Shown: positions 30,154 through 39,055 of the stretch, piece after piece
Position numbering within the stretch: the stretch's first letter is position 1
Layout: each line of letters begins with the position of its first letter
NCBI GenBank assembly: GCA_016711435.1
Contig: JADJSY010000011.1
Span: 124,001-188,000, forward strand
Source of the DNA: Lewinellaceae bacterium
GTDB lineage: Bacteria; Bacteroidota; Bacteroidia; Chitinophagales; Saprospiraceae
Length of the DNA: 64,000 bases
Reading direction: 5' to 3'
Notes under the pieces: model-generated
Databases searched by the model: none
Seen by the model: only the letters and a program-made list of their open reading frames with translations
What the model was told of the DNA's origin: nothing
Made by a program: the position numbers and the translations under genes

Positions 30154-31218
30154 ATGATATCTGAACAAAAAATAAAAATGGCACTCCAGTGTCCCATGCC
30201 GAAACTGGATTTCGACATCATTACCCTGGGGCACGGCAGCGGCGGATTACTGACCAACCGACTGCTCGACAGCGGTGTGTTTGAACTGTTGAAAAACGAT
30301 CTGCTCGATGAACGGCACGACGGCGCTATTTTCAACGTGGAAGCCGGCCGTATGGCCTTTTCCACCGATAGTTATGTCATTTCACCCATCTTTTTTCCCG
30401 GCGGCAACATCGGCGAACTGGCCGTGAACGGCACCGTGAACGACCTGGCTATGTGCGGCGCACGGGCAAAGCACCTTTCACTGGCATTTATCCTGGAAGA
30501 AGGCCTGACCATGCGCGAATTCTGGGAGGTGCTGGTCGGCATCAAATACGCTGCCGAACAAGCGGGTGTACAAATCGTTACCGGCGACACGAAAGTGGTG
30601 GAGCGCGGCAAAGGCGACAAAATTTTTATCAATACCAGCGGCGTGGGTATGCTGCATCCGCGCGCCCATATCAGCAAATCGAGGGTACAGCCGGGCGATA
30701 AAATCCTGATCAGCGGGCACATCGCTACCCACGGCATGGCCATTATGAGCGTGCGGCAGGGCCTGGAATTTGAAACAACACTGCTGAGCGACACTACCAA
30801 CCTCAACCACACCGTGATGGGCCTGCTCGATGTGTTCGGAGATCACATACACCTCCTGCACGATCCTACCCGAGGCGGCGTGGCCACTGTGCTGAATGAA
30901 CTGGCCCGCGATACGCGCCTGGGTATCAACCTGTTGGAACGCGGCATTCCGGTGCTGGACGAGGTGGCAGGCGCCTGTGAACTGCTCGGACTCGATCCTT
31001 TGTATGTTGCCAACGAAGGCATTTTTATTGCCGTTGTGGCAGCAGCAGCGGCGGACTCCGTGCTGGAATTTTTACAGGCAGATACCAACGGCAGCGCCGC
31101 CTCCATCATCGGTGAGGTGACCGCAGAACACCCGCGACAGGTACTGCTGCACAGCAAAATCGGTGGAAAACGGGTGGTGAATATGCCCGTAGGGGAACAA
31201 TTGCCGCGGATCTGTTAG
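30154..31218 (+). CDS. hypE: HypE, cyanide-ligand synthesis protein
   Basis: A ~354-residue HypE of the PurM/AIR synthase fold. It dehydrates the thiocarbamoyl group made by HypF into thiocyanate on its C-terminal cysteine, present here as the last residue (LPRIC). The glycine-rich N-terminal segment GHGSGGLLTNRL and the ATP-site text FSTDSYVISPIFFPGGN are typical. ATG 30154 follows the hypD stop directly; MALQCPMP at 30178 is an alternative start. Confidence 0.95.
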   Translation: MISEQKIKMALQCPMPKLDFDIITLGHGSGGLLTNRLLDSGVFELLKNDLLDERHDGAIFNVEAGRMAFSTDSYVISPIFFPGGNIGELAVNGTVNDLAMCGARAKHLSLAFILEEGLTMREFWEVLVGIKYAAEQAGVQIVTGDTKVVERGKGDKIFINTSGVGMLHPRAHISKSRVQPGDKILISGHIATHGMAIMSVRQGLEFETTLLSDTTNLNHTVMGLLDVFGDHIHLLHDPTRGGVATVLNELARDTRLGINLLERGIPVLDEVAGACELLGLDPLYVANEGIFIAVVAAAAADSVLEFLQADTNGSAASIIGEVTAEHPRQVLLHSKIGGKRVVNMPVGEQLPRIC

Positions 31219-31311
31219 CGCAGGGCGGGGCGGGGGGCCGGGCCCCCCCCGGATGCCCAAACGGAATGCATTTTGGACAGCGGCAGCGCCGCGTAATATT
31301 GAAAAATACTT
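31219..31311. other. G/C-rich self-complementary block after hypE
   Basis: A GGGGGGCCGGGCCCCCCC-type block at about 31233-31250 forms a strong hairpin after the hypE stop. It could attenuate transcription into the NHL gene, which has its own -7-like box. Related blocks occur at 22886 and 37206. Confidence 0.5.
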
Positions 31312-31314
31312 TTG
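31307..31314 (+). promoter_or_regulatory. -7-like box before the NHL gene
   Basis: TACTTTTG matches TAnnTTTG. No -33 element is at the expected distance, so this is weak. If used, transcription would start near 31319, which argues for the GTG start at 31348 of the next gene. Confidence 0.35.
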
Positions 31315-31347
31315 GCTGATAATCAATTGTCAAACAACCAGGATACA

Positions 31348-32487
31348 GTGAGCGAGACCATCCTAAATATCACTCTCAAAAAAGGCGGTGTACCGGCGTC
31401 ATTGCCGCAGCATACAGGCGTGGAAATACTGCCGCAACACATCTTTAAAGGCCCGGAGAGCACGCCGTTTCTGGCGCCCAGGGGCGTTTTTTTGCGTGAA
31501 AACCAATTGTTTGTCTCCGATACCGGCCGCAACAGGGTGTTTATCTGGAACCAGTTTCCGGAAACGGATTTTCAGGAACCCGATATTGTGCTCGGCCAGG
31601 GCGATGCAGACGGCGCCGGCCGCAACGCAGGCGGGATGGTGAACGCTGCAACCCTGCAATATCCTTCCGGCATCTGGTCAGATGGGCAGCGACTCATCGT
31701 TGCCGACGCCTGGAACCATCGGGTGCTCATCTGGCACAGTATGCCCACCCGGCACGGCCAGGCAGCCGATGTCGTAATTGGCCAGCGGGATTTTGACAGC
31801 AACCAGCCCAATGCCCACAAAGTAGGCGCCGACCCCAGCAACCGCTCTTTATTCTGGCCATACGGGGTGTTCAGCGACGGCCAAAGGCTCTGGATCGCAG
31901 ATACGGGCAACCGGAGGATTTTGTATTTTGAACACCTGCCGACGGAAAATTTCGCGCCCGCACAAGGCGTCATCGGAAAACCCGATTTCAGTACCCGCGA
32001 CTACGAAAATGAGGACCCTATCTGGCCGTATTCAGTGAAAATCGGTCCCGACGGCGCGCTGGCTGTTGCCGATACGCAGTATTACCGCGTGCTGGTCTGG
32101 CGCGACTGGCGCAGCGCTTTTCAGGAAAAGGCAGATTTCATCATCGGCCAGGCGGATATGGACAGCAACGGGCAAAACCAGTACGGCCTGCATCCCCGGG
32201 CGAATACGCTCAGCTGGTGTTACGATGCCTGTTTTTTTCAAAAAGGCATGCTGGTGGCGGATACGGGCAATAGCAGGGTGTTGCGTTTTGACACCATGCC
32301 CGGACAAAACAACCCCAGCGCCGACGGGCTGATTGGCAAACCCGATTTTTTTACCGGAAGTGAAAACGCGGAAACGGTTTTCGGCACCGAAACAAACATG
32401 TACTGGCCTTTTTCCCTGTATGCCGACGGCAATAACCTGGCCGTTGCGGACACGGGTAATCACCGGATTTTGTTGTACGGATTATAA
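31348..32487 (+). CDS. NHL-repeat protein of the hydrogenase cluster
   Basis: A ~379-residue beta-propeller with at least six NHL-like repeats, each with the pattern xxVADTxNxRVLIW (SDTGRNRVFIW, ADAWNHRVLIW, ADTGNRRILYF, ADTQYYRVLVW, ADTGNSRVLRF, ADTGNHRILLY). No signal peptide is seen, so it is likely cytoplasmic. NHL proteins accompany some group 1h and 2a hydrogenases, from general knowledge, with no settled role. GTG 31348 is preferred; an in-frame TTG at 31312 overlaps the -7-like box. It may assist assembly or electron transfer (inference). Confidence 0.75.
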   Translation: MSETILNITLKKGGVPASLPQHTGVEILPQHIFKGPESTPFLAPRGVFLRENQLFVSDTGRNRVFIWNQFPETDFQEPDIVLGQGDADGAGRNAGGMVNAATLQYPSGIWSDGQRLIVADAWNHRVLIWHSMPTRHGQAADVVIGQRDFDSNQPNAHKVGADPSNRSLFWPYGVFSDGQRLWIADTGNRRILYFEHLPTENFAPAQGVIGKPDFSTRDYENEDPIWPYSVKIGPDGALAVADTQYYRVLVWRDWRSAFQEKADFIIGQADMDSNGQNQYGLHPRANTLSWCYDACFFQKGMLVADTGNSRVLRFDTMPGQNNPSADGLIGKPDFFTGSENAETVFGTETNMYWPFSLYADGNNLAVADTGNHRILLYGL

Positions 32488-32568
32488 TACAAGAAATGGG
32501 GTTGTTTCAAAAGTCGTATTCTACTAAAGCCATGGTTCTAGTGTAAAATTTAATTTCGCGTTACCTCC

Positions 32569-32601
32569 AACTTCCCGAAAGTTTTAAACTTTCGGGAAGT
32601 T
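32569..32601. repeat. Perfect 16-bp palindrome
   Basis: AACTTCCCGAAAGTTT, one spacer base, then its reverse complement. It has the same TTT-n-AAA centre as the palindromes at 2166, 27076 and 44788. It lies in the 233-bp gap between the NHL gene and the permease gene, which holds no other gene. Confidence 0.85.
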
Positions 32602-32677
32602 TCGAACTGAAAAAACCAAGTATAATTTGGCATCTTATTCCACTTCGCCCCTTTTGACACAACCCCTGAAAAACCCC

Positions 32678-32720
32678 TGATTATCAACACTGATAACCAA
32701 TAACTAATAACAGATAACCA
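32678..32720 (+). repeat. TGATAAC leader element, copy 4
   Basis: TGATTATCAACACTGATAAC, then CAATAACTAATAACAGATAA units, touching the permease ATG at 32721. The core dyad is intact. Confidence 0.85.
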
Positions 32721-33359
32721 ATGATGCACACCTTGTTGCCTCTGTTCTTTGCGGGCGTCGTCGGTTTTACCCACGCCTTTGAAATCGACCATTTGCTGGC
32801 GGTGAGCAGTATCGCAAGCCGCCGCAGTTCGGTATTAAAAGCAGTCAAAGATGGCATTTACTGGGGTCTGGGCCATACTTCAACGATTATGATCATCGGT
32901 GTTGCCATGATTCTGGCCAAAGTGATGATTGCGGAACATACGTTTCATTACTTCGAGGCAGGTGTGGGATTTATGCTCATCCTGTTGGGTGCGCAGCGCA
33001 TCTGGAAAACATGGAAACATGAACAAAACCACGCTTTGGCGCACCAGCACAACGAAGAGCCGCACGGGCACCGCCTGGCGTATGGCGTCGGACTGGTACA
33101 CGGGCTTGCGGGCAGCGGAACGCTGGTGCTGCTGGTGATGACCGAACTGGAAAGTGCCTGGCAGGGTATTGTTTACCTGCTGATTTTTGGCGTCGGTTCT
33201 ATCGCAGGCATGTTACTGGCTTCCGGTATCTTCAGCCTGCCGTTTTCACCAAAAGTATCCGACAGTCCGAGACTGCACCGCGGGCTTGCATTACTTTCGT
33301 CCTTGTTGTGTATCGGTTTCGGATGTAAAGTGATCTTTCAAAACCTGTTACACGCATGA
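32721..33359 (+). CDS. UreH/NicO-like nickel permease
   Basis: A 212-residue membrane protein with about six helices. The signature HAFEIDH (residues 18-24) in helix I matches the HX4DH motif of NiCoT/NicO nickel-cobalt transporters. A His-rich cytoplasmic-loop stretch (HEQNHALAHQHNEEPHGH) may hold metal. Its place in the hyp operon points to nickel supply for the hydrogenase. It resembles the UreH branch more than HupE. It overlaps the next gene by ATGA. Direction of transport cannot be told from sequence. Confidence 0.8.
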   Translation: MMHTLLPLFFAGVVGFTHAFEIDHLLAVSSIASRRSSVLKAVKDGIYWGLGHTSTIMIIGVAMILAKVMIAEHTFHYFEAGVGFMLILLGAQRIWKTWKHEQNHALAHQHNEEPHGHRLAYGVGLVHGLAGSGTLVLLVMTELESAWQGIVYLLIFGVGSIAGMLLASGIFSLPFSPKVSDSPRLHRGLALLSSLLCIGFGCKVIFQNLLHA

Positions 33360-33571
33360 AGACACCCGAAACCCCACATGAATGGCTGTTGCTGGCCCTC
33401 AGTGATTTTGATATTGCCGTGCTAAGCGACAATGGCCGTATTTTGGAAGTGGAAAAAGAATATTCCATTGAAATAGAACAAAACGGCATATTTAAGTTGT
33501 TGTGGAAAGGAAAAGTAGTGGCGCCGTTTCAGGATCTGGCCGAATTGTGCCGGTTTATTCAAATGTCATGA
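33356..33571 (+). CDS. Small unknown protein translationally coupled to the nickel permease
   Basis: 71 residues (MKTPETPHEWLLLALSDFDI...), acidic, no signal peptide or membrane helix. The ATGA overlap with the permease suggests coupled translation and a related task in hydrogenase maturation. I do not recognise the family. Confidence 0.6.
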   Translation: MKTPETPHEWLLLALSDFDIAVLSDNGRILEVEKEYSIEIEQNGIFKLLWKGKVVAPFQDLAELCRFIQMS

Positions 33572-33572
33572 G

Positions 33573-33605
33573 AAGTGTGGCACATCTCATAGATGTGCCA
33601 CACTT
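33573..33605. terminator. Perfect hairpin AAGTGTGGCACATC
   Basis: Arms 33573-33586 and 33592-33605 around the loop tcata. Three T residues with an interruption follow, so it may be a weak terminator, or a member of the palindrome families of this genome. It separates the 71-residue gene from the nuclease gene. Confidence 0.5.
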
Positions 33606-33632
33606 TATGCACACACTCATTTATTCACTGTC

Positions 33633-34199
33633 ATGAGCGAAAAAAAGGAATTAGCCATTGTGGCGTTGTCGACCAGCGAGTCGCAGCCGGGCAATTACGT
33701 ACTGATCCTGGAAGACCTGGACCAGCAGCGGCGTATTCCGATAATTATCGGGATGCCGGAAGCGCAGTCTATCGCCGTCGCCATGGAGCAAATGCAGCCG
33801 GTGCGGCCCCTGACGCACGATTTACTAAAAAGTACGATCGACGCGCTGGGCGGTGTGTTGAAAGAAGTGGTCATTCATGAATTGCAGGATGGCGTGTTCC
33901 ATGCCCGGCTTGTTTTGCAGAAACACGATGGCGCCACCGTTGAAATAGATGCCCGTAGTTCAGACGCTATTGCGCTGTCTGTTCGATGCGGTGTTCCGGT
34001 GTATTCTTTTGAAAAAGTGATCGCCGCCGCCGGTATCCTTGCCGATACATTGGCAGGACACCAGATGGGCGGCACTTACGCCAAATACTCGCTGGCGGAA
34101 CTGGAGGATTTGCTGAAAAAGGTGATCGAAAAGGAGGATTATGAGAGCGCGTCGAAGATTCGGGATTATATAGAGCGGCGAAAGGAAGAGGCCGATTAA
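33633..34199 (+). CDS. Bifunctional nuclease (DUF151/BFN) with UVR motif
   Basis: A 188-residue protein. The BFN domain covers about residues 1-140 (RIPIIIGMPEAQSIAVAMEQ is typical), linked in other species to DNase/RNase activity. A C-terminal UvrB/UvrC-like motif (ELEDLLKKVIEKEDYESASK) follows. It ends flush against the convergent hypA gene with no gap. It is a common Bacteroidota housekeeping gene; its place next to the hyp genes may be chance. Confidence 0.85.
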   Translation: MSEKKELAIVALSTSESQPGNYVLILEDLDQQRRIPIIIGMPEAQSIAVAMEQMQPVRPLTHDLLKSTIDALGGVLKEVVIHELQDGVFHARLVLQKHDGATVEIDARSSDAIALSVRCGVPVYSFEKVIAAAGILADTLAGHQMGGTYAKYSLAELEDLLKKVIEKEDYESASKIRDYIERRKEEAD

Positions 34200-34547
34200 C
34201 TAATCCCGCATCTCCACCCGCTCTATCAGCAGTTCATTCCCCTGCACCACATTCCCGCAGGGTTTCCCGCATATACACACGAACTTGTAATTGTGTACTT
34301 CCGTAATTTGCTCGCAATCAGGGCATTGCACCAGAATCGGCACCAGATTCACCCGCAACTGCACGCCTTTAAACCGCACTTCGTCTTCCTCCACCACGGC
34401 ATCGAAAGCGTTTTGCAGCAGAATCGTTTCCACGTTGGCCAGCGGCCCGACCTTTAGATCGATGGCCATCACCTTGCTCAACTCCTCGGGTGTGAAGTTG
34501 TCATCCAGGGTGCGGAAAATGGTGCGGACAAGGGATATTTCGTGCAT
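34200..34547 (-). CDS. hypA: HypA nickel chaperone
   Basis: A ~115-residue HypA that delivers nickel with HypB. The N-terminal MHE motif (H2 as nickel ligand) sets the start at 34547. The zinc site is built from CPDC and CICGKPCG, two cysteine pairs near residues 74 and 91-97. It is the last gene of the minus-strand hydrogenase arm, but a 31-bp hairpin separates it from the TPR gene. Confidence 0.95.
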   Translation of the reverse strand: MHEISLVRTIFRTLDDNFTPEELSKVMAIDLKVGPLANVETILLQNAFDAVVEEDEVRFKGVQLRVNLVPILVQCPDCEQITEVHNYKFVCICGKPCGNVVQGNELLIERVEMRD

Positions 34548-34555
34548 GGTTTTTC

Positions 34556-34634
34556 TTTTAAACACATAGGCACATAGAACACATAGCCGTAGAGTACTCT
34601 AAACTATGTGTTCTATGTGCCTATGTGTTTAAAA
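34556..34634. repeat. 31-bp perfect hairpin in the hypA leader
   Basis: Arms 34556-34586 and 34604-34634 are exact reverse complements made of CACATAGGCACATAGAACAC-type units; the 17-nt loop contains the palindrome TAGAGTACTCTA. The stem starts 8 nt before the hypA ATG (minus strand), so it would form right at the translation start of a long transcript. Confidence 0.9.
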
Positions 34635-34700
34635 ACATTTTACTTTGTGTTTCATGGTGTTAAGTTCCGAGTTAAAATCAGTTTGAGTTATTTTTCATAC

Positions 34701-34751
34701 AAATGCTTGAGTATCAAGCCTGATAACAAATAACTGATAACCGATAACTAC
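34701..34751 (+). repeat. TGATAAC leader element, copy 5 (not facing a start)
   Basis: ATGCTTGAGTATCAAGCCTG followed by ATAACTGATAACCGATAACT units. The dyad is kept with a different loop (TATCA-AGCC-TGATA). This copy reads toward the 3' end of the TPR gene, the only one of eight not ending at a start codon. Confidence 0.75.
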
Positions 34752-36278
34752 TTATGCATTGGCCTCAACTTCCAGCGCCACCCGCAATTCTTCTAATTTT
34801 TCTAATTGTGCCCGCGCTTCTTTTACAATCGCCGGATCGCCGGTCAATTGCTCGGCTTCCTGTGCGTGGGCGAGCATCTGTTCAAAAAGCGCCAGGTTGG
34901 AACCGTTGCCGCTGAGGTTCAGGTGCCAACTTGTTTCCACATAATTCAACAAAGTGACGGCGCGTTCCAGCGGCCAGGCTGCCGCTGTGCGGATGCTGAG
35001 CGCTTCAGCGTAATAAAACAATGCTTTTTCCAGGTTATCGGAATGCACCGCCTCCGGGTATTTGGTCAGCGCATTGGCGTAATTGTTACACACCATCGCG
35101 TACTCGTAAGGATGTTCCTCCCGGGTGTAATAACCCAAAGCCTGCTGAAAAGAAGATGATGAAATACCCGCCCAGATGCTTTTTTTCTTTACTTCATCGG
35201 GTATTTCGGCATAAATCACGCCGAGGTACTGGTGAATATCGGCAAAAACATCCGGCGTTTCATCCCGTGTAAACACCTTGAGGGCATCCTGAAAACTCTC
35301 CAGGGCGCCTTTAAAAAACTGCGGATTGTCGTTTTTGGCCCAGGTGTACAGCAAAATACCGCGCCGGTATTGCGCCTGCGCCAGTAGTTCGGGCATTTGC
35401 TCTTTCCTCAAAATATCCACTGCGCGGGTGATGTAACCCAGCGATTCTGCAAAACTTTCGGAATAATTGGCCACCTGCGCCGCATCCACCAGCAGCAGCG
35501 CTTCTTCCACTTTGCGCTCCTGTTTTTGATAATGCTGCAACACTTCCCAAAGCGTGTTTTTCAGGGTATCCAACAAATCCTTATCGTACGGCAGCACTAA
35601 TTTTTTCATCCATACACCGCACAGTACCGCTTTCAGTTCGGGCGCCGCATCGTCGGAAAGTGCCGTTTTAATGGCGTCCTGTAGCAGGTGTTCCGCTTGC
35701 AGCAGTTCGCCGAGGTCGGTCAGGAAAATGGCGTATTGCCGGGCGGTAAAGGCATAATATTCACCGTTGGGTGCGCTGTTCAGCGCTTCCCGATAGAAAT
35801 AGCGGGTTTTATCGGCATCGAAACTTTGCTCGGTAGCGGCGTAATGGTGCAAAATAGCCGAATTGTGGCAAAAGCGGTATTCCTCAAAAGGGCTGAAATC
35901 GGAGGTCAGTCGCTGAACGTCCACCGGAATACCATTTTGCAGACAATTGATAATATCGACGTCGTTGAGCAGCACTTGGTTGTTGTGCAGGTAAGCGTAT
36001 GCTTTTTCGTAATTGCCCAGTTTGGCAAAAACCAGACCCAGCAGGTTTTCCGCATTTCCCTCTATTGCTTCCGGCAGCAAATAAGGCGGCAACACATTGT
36101 GCCAGTCCACGGGTTGCGCAATACCTGTTTTGGGCCGCAGAATCAGGTGATAAGCCGTAGGTTCGGGTCTTTGCTCCAGCATATCCGCCACCGCGACCAA
36201 CTCGTTCAGGTGTGGCTCGGAATCGATGATTTGCCTGATTTCCGGCAGCAATTCGGACGGTGTGAATAATGTAATCAT
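34752..36278 (-). CDS. TPR-like protein of the hydrogenase cluster
   Basis: A 508-residue all-helical protein with TPR-like repeats over about residues 70-470 (ENLLGLVFAKLGNYEKAYAY, ALNSAPNGEYYAFTARQYAI). No signal peptide. It overlaps the upstream 103-residue gene by ATGA and lies in the hup operon. TPR proteins occur beside other group 2a hydrogenase genes, to my knowledge, but without a defined job; a scaffold in assembly is an inference. Confidence 0.75.
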   Translation of the reverse strand: MITLFTPSELLPEIRQIIDSEPHLNELVAVADMLEQRPEPTAYHLILRPKTGIAQPVDWHNVLPPYLLPEAIEGNAENLLGLVFAKLGNYEKAYAYLHNNQVLLNDVDIINCLQNGIPVDVQRLTSDFSPFEEYRFCHNSAILHHYAATEQSFDADKTRYFYREALNSAPNGEYYAFTARQYAIFLTDLGELLQAEHLLQDAIKTALSDDAAPELKAVLCGVWMKKLVLPYDKDLLDTLKNTLWEVLQHYQKQERKVEEALLLVDAAQVANYSESFAESLGYITRAVDILRKEQMPELLAQAQYRRGILLYTWAKNDNPQFFKGALESFQDALKVFTRDETPDVFADIHQYLGVIYAEIPDEVKKKSIWAGISSSSFQQALGYYTREEHPYEYAMVCNNYANALTKYPEAVHSDNLEKALFYYAEALSIRTAAAWPLERAVTLLNYVETSWHLNLSGNGSNLALFEQMLAHAQEAEQLTGDPAIVKEARAQLEKLEELRVALEVEANA

Positions 36279-36586
36279 AAAGTTATGTGTAACATGCGCA
36301 TGCCTGGCTGGTACATAAAAACCAGGTCGCGGTCCGTATCGTCAATATCGTTGTCAATAATAATTTCCTGTAGTGAAATGGTTTTATCACCATTCAGGTT
36401 GCGGTTTTTGAGCATCTGAAGCCCGCCCTTGTGGATCGTGGGAAAAATCTCGTCGTCCATCGGGGCCAGGAGCAATGCGCGCTGCTGCGGGTAATAAACC
36501 GTGTAAACCTGCGGCGCATCGCCGAAAGCGTCCGTGGCTACGTCGCCTGAAATCCAAAGATGTTGCGTTCTTAATTTGACACCCAT
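36275..36586 (-). CDS. Small unknown protein in the hup operon
   Basis: About 103 residues from MGVKLRTQHLWISGDVATDA. No signal, helix or cysteine motif. The C-terminal part (DKTISLQEIIIDNDIDDTDR) is acidic. It is coupled by ATGA to the TPR gene and lies downstream of the maturation protease, so it is probably an assembly factor. The spacer to the protease gene (36587-36661) is an AAAAGGCAAAAGGGCAA-type array. Confidence 0.6.
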   Translation of the reverse strand: MGVKLRTQHLWISGDVATDAFGDAPQVYTVYYPQQRALLLAPMDDEIFPTIHKGGLQMLKNRNLNGDKTISLQEIIIDNDIDDTDRDLVFMYQPGMRMLHITL

Positions 36587-36661
36587 TTTTTGAAAAGGCA
36601 AAATGACAAAGGGCAAGAGCAAAAAAGCAAAAGGCAAGGGGCAAACCAGGCAAACGGGTGT

Positions 36662-37141
36662 TTAGGCTGCGATGAGCCTCAATTCTTCCAAAATCAAATC
36701 CGTTACTTTTTTACCCGCCTGCTGGACGGCATCGCTGATACCCAGATCGAGGCGGGTATTACTCACGGAAATCAAATAAACGGAAATGTCGTCGGGATAT
36801 TCGGCGCCCAGTATTTTTTTGGCATACGACAGCGCCTGATCCCATTTCAGGCTGTGCAGAAACACCATCGGATCTTCCTGAATAGACGCATTTACAGCAC
36901 TGGCAGGCAGGCGATACAGCGTTCCGTCCGGCTCGCCGGTATTGATAACGCCGTCCACCAGGATAATCCGCGAATGGCCTTTGAGTTGGAACAGTACTTC
37001 AAATGCCGAAGTGCCCATATCGATCAGGCTGATACCATCCGGGGTTTCTCCCAGCCTTTTTTTGAGTTCGTCGATGACCATACAGCCTACGCCGTCGTCG
37101 CTGCGCACCGGGTTGCCGAAGCCGAGAATTGCTGTAGCCAT
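36662..37141 (-). CDS. hupD: Hydrogenase maturation protease (HupD/HyaD family)
   Basis: A 159-residue endopeptidase that trims the large-subunit C-terminus after nickel insertion. The family start GFGNPVRSDDGVG (residues 7-19) is clear; by comparison with E. coli HybD, likely nickel ligands are D16, D63 and H96. However, HupL here ends with a 15-residue tail after DSCLVCTVHAH, so cleavage would be expected right after that histidine. It sits downstream of hupL in the same direction. Confidence 0.9.
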   Translation of the reverse strand: MATAILGFGNPVRSDDGVGCMVIDELKKRLGETPDGISLIDMGTSAFEVLFQLKGHSRIILVDGVINTGEPDGTLYRLPASAVNASIQEDPMVFLHSLKWDQALSYAKKILGAEYPDDISVYLISVSNTRLDLGISDAVQQAGKKVTDLILEELRLIAA

Positions 37142-37433
37142 AGAAGTTATTCGTTATAAGTTATTGGTTATTGGGTGGTCACTCATGCATTTCCAGTTAG
37201 GGATGGGGGGGGGGGCGCCGCTTAGCTTCAAGTCGCCATTCAAAAATTTTGACCAATTTTGGTTTTCTGTCGAAAGTTTAAAACTTGAGGAAGAACACAA
37301 ATTTTAAAGGATCGGGGTTTTTAACGCGGTTCGGGGGTGTAATTTACATCCAATAACCGATAACTGACACCCGGATATCTGCAATGCCAAGGTGGAAACC
37401 ACCAATAACTAATAACAAATAACCAATAACAAA
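37142..37433. repeat. Inverted ATAACCAATAAC-type arrays between hupL and the protease gene
   Basis: No gene in 292 bp. The arrays at 37143-37180 and about 37395-37433 are near-complementary (GTTATTGG units versus CCAATAAC units), so a large hairpin with a ~220-nt middle is possible. The middle holds a G run of ~12 at 37206 and the words AATTTTGACCAATTTTGG. The array ends a few bases before the protease ATG at 37141. Confidence 0.7.
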
Positions 37434-39025
37434 CTACAACTTAAACTGTGCCAGTTGCTCGCCCGTTTTGGCGTCGTGCGCATGTACGGTACAAACCAGG
37501 CAGGAGTCGAAAGAACGCGCCACCATGCCGACTTCGACCGGATCGTGCGGGTCTTCAATTTCGATGCCGGTAAGCGCTGACTCGATCGGTCCGCTTTTGC
37601 CTTGTTCGTCGTTCGGGCCTACATTCCAGGTTGTGGGCGCCATCACCTGATAGTTTTTAATCACGCCGTCTTTGATTTCGATCCAGTGTGCCAGTGCGCC
37701 GCGGGCGGCTTCTGTGGCGCCAAAACCCATACCATCTCTTTCTTCCGGTTTGATGTAGAATTCAGCGTCCAGATCGATTTGAGAGAGCCACTGGTTGATG
37801 AATTCGTAGAGGCGTGGCGCCTCGTGTACGCGGGCCAGGGTTCTGGTAAATACACTTGGGCCGAGTTTAGTAATAATATCGCCAAAGAGTGGGTCCTGAA
37901 TCTGGTGGCTCAGGTTGTTCGGGTTGGCATTCATGATCACGCGGGAAAGCGGACCTGCTTCGGCGGCATGACCATCGTAACGCGGCGCTTTTGCCCAGCT
38001 GTATTTGCCGTTAAAATCAGAATCAGCCAGGTGCTGCGACTGTACCGGCGTCGGGAACGGTTCTTTCCAGGGGTGTTCGGCCGGTACATCGGCATACCAG
38101 GAGTGTTTAACGTGCTCCTTAATGTTCAGGTGGTTGAATTCGCTCCAGTTTTTACCATCAAAGAAACCGGAAGAACTGATCAATGCCTGGTTGCGACCTT
38201 CGACAGTCGGATTGTTGTACAGGTCTTTGTGCAGGTAGGTGCCGTATGCGATAAATTTCCCTACACCCTGACCAAATTTATCCAGGCCAAACTCGAGGCT
38301 GGCGCGGATAAAAAGACCCAGGTCGCTGTTGCGCTGGCTTTCGTTTTCTTCCACCCAGGCCATCAGGTCATCCCATGATTTGATGCGCAGGTAGCGCTCG
38401 ATGGAACAGCCCAGCCATACGGATTCCAGCCAGTCGTTGCGGAAGAAATTCATGATGGCGTGTGCGCGGGTGATGTCTTTAAGCGTTGGTGCGCACATAA
38501 CGCCGCCAGGAACCATATAAGAAGAGTGGGGCCACTGACCGCCAAAAAGGGCATACACTTCCACGGGACGGCCCGACGCGGTGACACCTTTCTGGAAAGA
38601 GGTGCCGACATAGGCTGCGAAACGTTTCACCACTTCGGCATAAAGGGCTTGTTGGCAAATTTTTTATTTGCCATATCCGTTGCAAAAATGGCATAAAACC
38701 AGCGCGGGATGGACTGAATGGTTTCCGTGGCCTGACCGATGGCGCGCAAGAGCAAAGCATTGGGCGGCAACTTGGTTTTCCAGGCCGTATCCAGCGCGGA
38801 AGAGGCGCAATACAGGTGCGAGCCGCCGCAAATGCCGCAGATACGCGGCGTGACCACCAGACCCGATTGCGGGTCTTTTCCTTCCATGATTTTTTCAAAA
38901 CCGCGGAACATAGCGGCCTGGGTATGGGCGCGGGTAACCACGCCGTTTTCCATGTAGACCTTTACATCGAGGTCGCCCTCGACCCGGCCTACCGGAGATA
39001 TGTTGAGTTCTTTTATGGTTGACAT
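37434..39025 (-). CDS. hupL: [NiFe] uptake hydrogenase large subunit, group 2a-like, one frameshift
   Basis: The catalytic subunit, about 530 residues once joined. The L1 motif RICGICGGSH (C63, C66) and the C-terminal L2 motif DSCLVCTVHAH provide the four cysteine ligands of the Ni-Fe site. Text such as GGQWPHSSYMVPGGVMCAPT and the ending KTGEQLAQFKL closely resembles cyanobacterial HupL and mycobacterial Huc. The frame shifts at a run of three A (38642-38644); one more base restores FANKPFYAEVVKRFAAYVGT. Since the rest is well conserved, I take the break as an error. Probable role: oxidation of H2 at low concentration, feeding the respiratory chain. Confidence 0.95.
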
Positions 39026-39055
39026 GACTGACTTGATGTTTGAGTGATCGATTGG

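Noticed and set aside
29197..30234. 345-residue minus-strand open frame opposite hypD
   Set aside because: It is a shadow of hypD, which has all N-terminal active-site cysteines.
37434..39025. Membrane-bound group 1 hydrogenase
   Set aside because: The small subunits lack a Tat signal and the sequences resemble cyanobacterial HupSL/Huc (group 2a) rather than group 1 enzymes; no cytochrome b subunit is present.
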